From: Ascaphus truei
Lineage: Eukaryota; Chordata; Amphibia; Anura; Ascaphidae
Length of the DNA: 64,000 nucleotides
Direction: 5' to 3'
Assembly: GCA_036426205.1 (NCBI GenBank)
Contig: CM071570.1
Coordinates: 49,832,984 to 49,896,983 of the forward strand
Below, one piece after another: positions 56,809-64,000 of the stretch (its first letter is position 1; each line of letters starts with the position of its first letter). Below the pieces are notes generated by a model that saw only the letters and a program-made list of their open reading frames with translations, had not been told where the DNA came from and did no database searches. The translations under genes were made by a program, and so were the position numbers.

Positions 56809-57134
56809 GGCTAAGTCCATGATGTGGGAGACCGCGCGGAGCGAGAACAGATTGCCTTAAGGCATTGATTGCGCCCATAGACTACACGGGCGGAGGCAGG
56901 AGGGGGCGCGTGTTGCACAAGAAATCAGTTGAAACAGATTTGTTGGCGCGACACGCAGGTCACGTGAACGGTTCGCCCAATGAGGGCGAACCAGCTCCGT
57001 GACGCTGCTAGGCACGCCCCTAGGAATGCCCCCCACTGCCTGTTCACCATGGACAGGGAAAGCACCTGCTTCACGTGGGTGACTTCACAGCCTCTGCACG
57101 CTTCTGCGCGGTCGAAAGCACCAAGGCCCGGGCC
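56809..57134. mobile_element. GC-rich Harbinger-like MITE, first of a tandem pair
   Basis: The left end GGCTAAGTCCATGATG follows TAA at 56806-56808. It carries the shared block GTCACGTGAACGGTTCGCCC on to CTCCGTGACG (56959-57004), one mismatch from 52773-52817. The right end GGCCCGGGCC is not the expected complement of the left, so this end was probably lost or altered when the next element inserted. Confidence 0.65.
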
Positions 57135-57137
57135 TAA

Positions 57138-57441
57138 GGCTGTGTCCATGCTGCCGAAGGCCGCACTGTGGCGTGCGCATGCGTGACGTTACCCATGCTT
57201 AGCTGGAGCATTTTTTGGGCCAAGGTAGACGCGGCGTGGGGGGCGTGTCTGTGACGTTACAGATGTGGTTTGCCCTCATTGGGCGTACCGCACACGTGAC
57301 TTGGCCGTCGTGCTGAGGGATCATTTTGAACCTCCTGATGCCGCGTGCGCGCGGTCTATGGGCATGATCATTGCCTTAAGTCAATGTGATTGCGCCGCAA
57401 GGGGACACCTCCGCGCAGTCTTCGGAAGCATGGACGCCGCC
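57138..57441. mobile_element. GC-rich Harbinger-like MITE, second of a tandem pair
   Basis: The ends are GGCTGTGTCCATGCTGCCG (left) and, reverse-complemented, GGCGGCGTCCATGCTTCCG (right), with TAA on both sides (57135-57137 and 57442-57444). The shared block is present in inverted orientation at 57251-57300 (TTTGCCCTCATTGGGCGTAC), diverged. Confidence 0.75.
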
Positions 57442-57444
57442 TAA

Positions 57445-58389
57445 GGCACTAACCTAATGACTGGAATCATGTCAGATTAAAGAGGCCCAGATCCCACAAC
57501 CACTGCTTTTCTAGGCCACAGCACTAGCAGTTGTGAGCTAAACCAGCTGATATCGTTACTGTCACATCCTACTTTTGAGCTGCTCACTGCTCACACATGT
57601 AGCTAATCTAGCTATTAATGTATCTCACAGGTATCTCAGGTGTGCCCCATAAGGAACATTAAACTGTCAACCAGGAACTGTAAGTTGTCTGCTTTTAAAA
57701 AACGCCAGGGGGAGGAGCTACTACAGGTATATGCACTAATTTTGGTGCTACATGATGGATATGCACAAAGGGGGCTAAGGACAGAACAGGGACAAAATTT
57801 TTTCACTGTGCCATCTGCCAGAGTGCCAGACACATACTGAATTTAAATACTTTATTTTACAATACATAAAACTCTACAAACTGCAAGAAATGATTCCACT
57901 TGCTTCCACAGAACACAAGTATTATTGGGTTGACAAGTCTAAGGCATCTTAGGAATGGGGTTTGGTGTCAGACTTAACAGGATCAGAAGTTGAACCCACA
58001 CAATCTCTGTTATACAGAACAACAGCTCTAGCAGTGTGAGCTAAACCAGCTGATGGGTTGCAGTGCACACTGTCTACTAACAGCATACCGCCAAGGGATA
58101 TCTAGTTTGTTGATTGTATTTATAACATTGAAAGCACTTCAAGCACAAAGTAATAATGTGTACTAAGAGCTATGAGTTACTGAGGCGAGGTGACCTTAAA
58201 TAAATATTGAACAGAACACGGGCAACCTCACTTTACTGTGTTAGAAGAAAATGGGTGCCACCTCGGCTGCTCTAGGGATTACACAGTTATATCTGAGGTT
58301 CGACAAACAAGCACTATTATCATTTGTCTATTCTTGGTACTATCTGGATGTTATACATTTTCATATTATTAGACCAAATCTGTGCAATC
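57445..58389. other. Non-coding DNA with a short duplicated phrase
   Basis: GTGAGCTAAACCAGCTGAT occurs at about 57533 and 58037 in the same orientation, suggesting a local duplication or two copies of one repeat. No gene is seen. Confidence 0.4.
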
Positions 58390-58770
58390 TCGTTTATATA
58401 GATTGTACAGGAGGCATGAAATCCCTTTAATCCCATTAAATCCCTTTGCAAAAGCTTTTGGTACGGTTCAACACAAGCGGTTAATTTGCAAAATAAAGCA
58501 AATTGGACTCTGTAAAATATTTGTACCTGGATTGAAAATATCTGTATTAAACCTCATCTGCCATTTACCTGCCCAAGTGCCCAGTCTATCCAAGTCCTTC
58601 TTGAGAGCAATTACATCCTGCTCTGATTCTACTACCTTACATAATTTAGAGTCATCAGAAAAGATGGAGACTTTTCTCTCTACTGTATGTCATCCTCAAG
58701 GTCATTAATAAACAAGTTAAAAAGGAGGGGTCCCAGTACCGATCCTTGAGGTACTCCACTCATAACTTTA
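58390..58770. mobile_element. CR1-type LINE fragments in opposite orientations
   Basis: Plus-strand translation around 58440-58540 gives FAKAFGTVQHKRLICKIKQI, RT motif A of a CR1-group LINE. From about 58545 to 58760 the homology is on the minus strand: SGVPQGSVLGPLLFNLFIND (motif B) at 58760-58695, then degraded motif C and LDRLGTWAGKWQM toward 58545. Downstream RT sequence is thus inverted next to the upstream part. Several stops are present. Confidence 0.72.
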
Positions 58771-61700
58771 GCTGAATCTGAAAAAGTTCAATTTACGACA
58801 ACTACTGTATCTGTTGCCTATCCTTAGAACTGTGTGGAACTCTCTGTTGTCTATCTTTGGAACCATATAGAACCGTATCAAAAGCATTTGCAAAGAGATT
58901 AATTTAGATAATACAACTGGCAACTGCTAATAAAATTAGAAAGGTCTCTCTCTCTCATCAAAAATGTGTCTAGATTGCCGTCAATGACGAATTTGAATGA
59001 ATCCATGCAGATCATCAAGCATGAAATCCGCATTCAAATTTTGGTGTGCAGAATGGATTTTGGCAAGATAATCCGATGAATTTCGGGAACTGAAACTTTA
59101 CAGTTTCGCCCATCTTTAGAAATTAAGACATACTGTATAGATCTAACAGCAGGAGGCAAATTCTTCAATCAAGAATATGAAAGGGGATTCTAAAGATGGC
59201 CGGAACCATTAAGGAATTTATTTTCAGTGTGAATTAGGGCATTTGATGCAAATGTTTTGGAACTCATGCTGAAATTAGTTCCTTTGGGTAAGGAGGTCCC
59301 TAAAGAATTGTGAGGTCTTCCTCAGCAATAAAATATGAAAGTCACACTTACGGTAGCCCCTCTATGCCATCAGGGGATGTTAGACATACATTGAAATTAT
59401 TACAGCAAATGCCGTAAATTTTGTTCAAAGGTTTTTATACAGTAGCTACTCTTTCTTTTTTAATTTATTATTACTGCACATGTGTTTGCCATGGAGCCTT
59501 GTTATCCATGTGTGTTAAATAACTAACAGTCTCTGCGTTATGGAAGGGATGTTAGTATTTCATGGTGGTTGGAAAATATTAGGTAAGTTCCACATCAACA
59601 TCAATTTGGTGCCATAGGAGACAGTTAGATAAACACGGCTAGTATTATTCACTTTATATGATTTTACTCTTTTATCATCTATTCTACCCTGGCCTTATGC
59701 CCAGTTTGGATATGTATATTACATCCTGTATATGCACAGCTTAGATAGCCATATCTATGAGGATGAGGTACAGTAGGTGAGAGAATTCTGAAATATTTTA
59801 TTGTGCAACTCCATTATGACACAACATAAATAAGTATCATATCATATTTGAAAGACATACCAATATATGGACTAGCTTCTTATAACTAGTAAAATCATCT
59901 AACAACACTAATTCACTTTGCAAAAGTAGAAAAAATTAACTTTTTCAAATCAGTGATAGAAGAGCATCTCAATAAGAAATAAAGAGTAATTAAATTCAAT
60001 AATCGCTATTAAAATTAAAATAAGGTTTTAATATTTCTGCATACTGCTGTTCGAATCAAAGAAACCCTTTTTAACACAATTTTAAATTCACCCTTTAATT
60101 CACAATAAAATATGGTACTATTGGAGTTTTTTAGTTGGATTATTTGATGTTTGTAAAAGTGTACATTTTAATGAGATAAAACAAGACTTTAAGTTGCTGC
60201 ACACCTAAAGACCCCAGGTCTTCCCCTTTTCTTTTGTACTTATATTCTCTTAAGTGCTTAATGTTTTTTTTCTCCTAATGCAGCCATCACTCCAAGACTT
60301 CATGATGACCCAATAATGAGAAGTCGCTGGCTGGCCTCACTCCCTAGAATTTAAATGGCTATGATAGCATGATAGCCGACTTAATTTTCCATAAGGGTTG
60401 GCACTTTCACTTGGGTTTTGGTTTTGATTTTGGTTCTAAAATGTTTTTGTTTATTATTTTTCTGTGAATTTGGTTCTACATTTTTTTTTTTTGGTTCTTG
60501 TTTTGCCCAAACTCGATTTGTTTGTATTTGGTTAGGGATTTATTTTTTTACCGAGTAATGGAAACAAAACCCCCTCAAAATTAGCTTTTATGGGCCAGAT
60601 ACATCAAGCTGCGAAAACCGAAAATGCCGTGTTATCCCCCCAAACAGTCCTTATTTTTAATATGGATGAATCTCCGGGAAGCGCAGGGATATGTGAAAAC
60701 AAAAATGTATATAGATAGTGCAATATTGCTGTGACAAATTAAATAAATTGGCTGATCTAATGCAGATGTACTCACAAGTGTGAGAAGGTTAAAGGCACAT
60801 AAAGGTATCTTTCCCAGAGTATGGATGTCACACTGTATTCAGGAAATCAATCTGAGCCCCATATAGAATCCAAGAGACCTTAGAAAAGAAGACTGGACAT
60901 AGCGCAGACTGTATACCAAGAATTTATAAAAGGTAAGTGAAAGGTATTACACTCACATGATTTCAAAAGTTTAAAAGCATTTCGATCACACGCAGTGGAT
61001 CTCAGCAGCCGGATAGATGGTGTATCTGGTTCCCCCCCTTTCCGTGGCGTGCGTGTCACTGGTTTGCGTTCCAACTGCACAGGAAGTGATGTCATCGGCT
61101 TCCAGGGGTTCCGGCCAGTAGTACAGACGTCACTCTCATACGTTTCATCTCATCGATTTCATGCAATACATGCAATACATCAACGTTGCCCCGCCAAAAA
61201 TAAAGCACTTTTTTATCGGATCTGTTAAAAATATCTGATCCGATAAAAATAGCCATAATATAGAACTTTTTAGTAAATATATGCAATCCAACAACTTTCG
61301 ATATGTATCGGAACAGGCTTAGAGGTAGAAATACCGTACATATTTGATCTCCTACTCCAGGCTTGCATTAGCTCTATCTTTTCTATGCATATAATAGACA
61401 ATACAGTGGCCATTATATACATAGGCAAGATAAGCTAAACCAACCTAAAATAGATGATACTATAGTAATAAAGGTACATTACAGTACATATTAACCCCTT
61501 ATTTGACCACGGGTCAACTAGTCATGGGTTTTCATGACTAGTTGACCACAAAGGGCTACAAAGGGATTGATATATGCATAAAATTGCCTTCCCTACCCCC
61601 TGGACCACCTTAGTGGTTAGTAAAGCATTGCCATGCAATGCTAACCACTAAGGTAAGCAAGAGGTTAACCCCTCCCACCAACCACCCCACGAGACCTAAT

Positions 61701-62762
61701 GACCCTCCCCATGGTTACTACCTCCATCACCCACCTCCCTACATTAATTGGCATAAGCCCTATTAGCAAAATCTGACTAATAGTGGTTTTGGCCACTAAA
61801 ACGCATACAAAAAATGCATGAAACAAAATCGACAGAACAATAAATAAAAACATAATCAAAACTTAGCCACTTAGCCACTGCATCCATTGATTTTCACTGA
61901 GGCTACCTACAGCTGCGCCAGCCTTTATTCTAAAGTGGCGTACGCCGTACCGCTCTGAATACCGCGTCACAACGCGCTATGTTTTCCAACCGTATAGCAA
62001 TTGACTCGGGTTTCTATCGGTTTTCTATCGGGTGCAGAAAATTGCATTTTAGCGTTGTCTGCAATACCGTCTAGAAACTCAAGTGGGCGATCGCGAGCTG
62101 TTGTCTTAAAAGTCTAATAGCAATTCAACCTACAGTACATACTACAGCCGTACAGTTCTGCAAGTCTGTGTGTGTGCAGACTGTAATTGTAATTTGAAGA
62201 TTTATATTTGAAGCAGAGATTGACGTTATGAGTTCATATTGTATACAATAATCTGAGGCTCCTTAACCATACACATAAAAAATATGAGGACACATACTGT
62301 ACTGTCTACAGGATACTAAAGGGAAAGAAGTACTGTATTACAAAAATATAATGTCGCGTCTTCTTCCGAATATACTAAAATATTTTTTCCGCTCATGCGG
62401 ATTGGAAACTTGTTGAAACGCATACTGTATGCGTGTCATAACATTTCTATATGTATTATTTTTTAATCAATACTTTTGCTAGGCTTGCTCTTCTTTTCAG
62501 ATGAGTTGAAGGCTACTCGCAGCTCAAAACAGAGGGCACAGAAAGGTATATGAAAATAAATAATCAATGGGACTGTTGAGGTAAGCCGTGAGGGAATTCC
62601 AAAGCGTGGGTGTGGAAGGAATGGAAGTAGATGGGGGAGACGCTGTAAGATGCGTGTGTGTAGGAGGAGTCCCAATGGGAAACGCTACTTGAGATCCTGG
62701 GATGTAGAAGGCCTGGGTCAGATCCCTCGTGTAGCCCTTCTCCAACGCAGTCTTCTCCGCAG
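58771..62762. other. Mostly AT-rich DNA with unidentified repeat fragments
   Basis: A repeat edge GTTTCGCCCATCTTTA lies at 59103-59118, and a T/G-rich segment at 60395-60540. A PLE-terminus-like stretch covers about 60690-61160, including ACAGGAAGTGATGTCATC. Short inverted repeats are at 61505-61545 (ACTAGTCATGGGTTTTCATGACTAGT) and 61598-61660 (CTTAGTGGTTAG...CTAACCACTAAG). None has a supportable gene. Confidence 0.4.
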
Positions 62763-63510
62763 TCTGAAAAAAAACCTTTTTTTTCGTTTCTCGACATGGG
62801 TTTGCATAACAATTTTTGATATTCTGAGAATCAATCACTACTGTAGCTTTTTAATTCTACACTAGTAGTGGCATTCTGTGATTTGTATTTGGGGGTGTGG
62901 GGTTCAAAAAATGTCAACTAATAATTCAGCATACAGCCCTCTTCCCCCCCCCCCCACACACAAGGCTAACGTATTTCTATTTCTTATCGATACCTCCCCC
63001 AAACCATTCATTTGTAATTGGTGGCTTTCTGGTTTAGTTTAATCTTCCCGAACGTGTTATCACATTTAGGCACATGCGTGTATGACTTCTAATTCAATTT
63101 GAATTTCAAGTCTGAAAAAAACCACCCCTTTTTTTTCGTTTCTCGACATGGGCTTGCATAACAATTTTTGATATTCTGAGAATCAATCACTACTGTAGCT
63201 TTTTTATTTTACACTAGTCATGTACGTACTGTATGAGGTGGGTAGCATACTGTGACTCTTATAAGAACCCCCCCCCCCAAAAAAAAGTTATAATCTTTTA
63301 TTCTATACAGTATGTATTTATTCTACAGTATATCTACAGTATTATATATGCATTGTTTTAATACTGTTTACATTTAATTGCATGCGTGTAAGACTTCTCA
63401 TTCGATTTGAATTTCAAGTCTGAAAAAAAAATCCCTTTATTCGTTCCTCGAGGTGGGCTTGCAGACATTTTTTTGATATTCTGAGAATCAATCTCTACTG
63501 TAGTAGTTAT
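62763..63510. repeat. Three diverged copies of a 310-350-bp repeat unit
   Basis: TCTGAAAAAAA, then TTCGTTTCTCGA, GGGCTTGCA and GATATTCTGAGAATCAATC, followed by CTACTGTAG, occur at about 62763-62848, 63110-63203 and 63419-63505, in the same orientation. GCATGCGTGTAAGACTTCT and GATTTGAATTTCAAG precede copies 2 and 3 (about 63061 and 63371). Runs of C lie in the first two spacers. The array is probably an old tandem or satellite-like repeat cut off by different sequence at about 63510. Confidence 0.8.
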
Positions 63511-64000
63511 CAGTAATGGCGAAACGCGTAGAGAGTGTGGCTTACAGCAGTCTTGTGAGGGACAGGACAGAGAGGCCAGTCTGGAGGTAGCGGAGACGTC
63601 GATGATCGGAGCTAGCGCAACCGGAAGGACGCAACCGGAAGTGATGTGTCGGAGCCTTCAGACACGGAAGAGGCGTGGAGTGGTGAGATCGCGACTTACC
63701 TGCACCCCACCTTGTATACCGATTGTGCCCAATATCTACTTCCAGAGAGTAAGCCTCCATTTGTGAGCTGCTTGTTTTATAAATTATTGTGTATGACCTG
63801 CACTATGTTTGTGTCTCTTTCTTTCCGAGGCTGCTGATTCATCATCACATAGATCCAGGGTTACTTTACAACTGGTTGGATCACTGCTCATTTTGTCTGC
63901 TCTATTGTGAGTAGGCATTTGTTGGGGTTTCTTTAATATATGTTCTTTATTGTGTAGCATTATTGCACTATATATATTTTCTATCATTCTATGGCTTCCC
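63511..64000. other. Non-coding end of window, possible Penelope-type terminus
   Basis: GGCGAAACGCGTAGAGAG (63518-63535) resembles the 3' part of a minimal hammerhead (GAAA, short stem III, UA), but no CUGAUGA box precedes it. The GC-rich stretch after it (CAACCGGAAGTGATG) resembles other terminus-like regions. It is too incomplete to call. Confidence 0.35.

Noticed and set aside
61128..61165. Minus-strand CGATGAGATGAAACGTATGAG as a hammerhead
   Set aside because: The CUGAUGA box is wrong at two positions and there is no room for stem II between the box and GAAA.
63511..63540. GGCGAAACGCGTAGAGAG as a ribozyme
   Set aside because: Only the 3' half resembles a minimal hammerhead; no CUGAUGA box or stem I partner is found upstream.

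Overview
The window looks like repeat-dense, non-coding DNA from a large vertebrate genome, most likely a frog or another amphibian. I base this on the mix of elements: a Penelope-like retroelement with a GIY-YIG endonuclease and a hammerhead ribozyme, a Tc1 transposon, CR1/L2-type LINE tails, Ty3/gypsy LTR elements with a PNMA-like gag, and many small hAT-, Harbinger- and Tigger-type MITEs. The AT-rich background, long dinucleotide arrays and lack of compact genes agree. I found no host protein-coding exon, tRNA or rRNA gene that I can support. Every long recognisable reading frame belongs to a mobile element, and nearly all are broken.

Layout. 1-2.8 kb: AT-rich DNA with one hAT MITE. 2.87-7.41 kb: two Penelope-like (PLE) copies joined head to head as a 1.2-kb inverted repeat. 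The minus copy carries the N-terminal region, reverse transcriptase, GIY-YIG endonuclease and a terminal region with a hammerhead ribozyme. 7.4-11.5 kb: AT-rich and unannotated. 11.5-16.06 kb: a Harbinger-type MITE, then an LTR element whose outer ends share the 4-bp duplication ATTG, with a second gypsy LTR and leader inside it. 18.8-20.6 kb: a hairpin repeat and a T/G-skewed block. 21.3-23.9 kb: LINE fragments, an inverted-repeat MITE and a hAT MITE with a perfect 8-bp target duplication.

25.83-30.93 kb: a Tc1 transposon hit by four later insertions (a LINE tail, a fold-back element and two solo LTRs), three with exact target duplications and one near-exact. 34.1-35.1 kb: a second fold-back element. 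36.5-37.1 kb: a MITE containing a 240-bp CA array. 38.3 kb: a hammerhead relic. 40.6 and 55.5 kb: two inverted Tigger-like MITEs. 43.6-49.3 kb: a decayed gypsy element (LTR, PNMA-like gag, zinc knuckle, protease), followed by another LTR-like sequence split by a LINE with an open 385-codon reverse-transcriptase frame. 52.6-57.4 kb: three related GC-rich MITEs. 58.4 kb: a CR1 fragment with parts in opposite orientations. 62.8-63.5 kb: three diverged copies of a repeat unit.

The most interesting theme is the recurrence of inverted, Penelope-style structures at 2.9-7.4, 26.5-27.4 and 34.1-35.1 kb, with hammerhead folds in different states of decay. The 3.2-kb ribozyme keeps its whole catalytic core. 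The 38.3-kb one has a single core substitution, and the 26.8-kb one a 2-nt core deletion.
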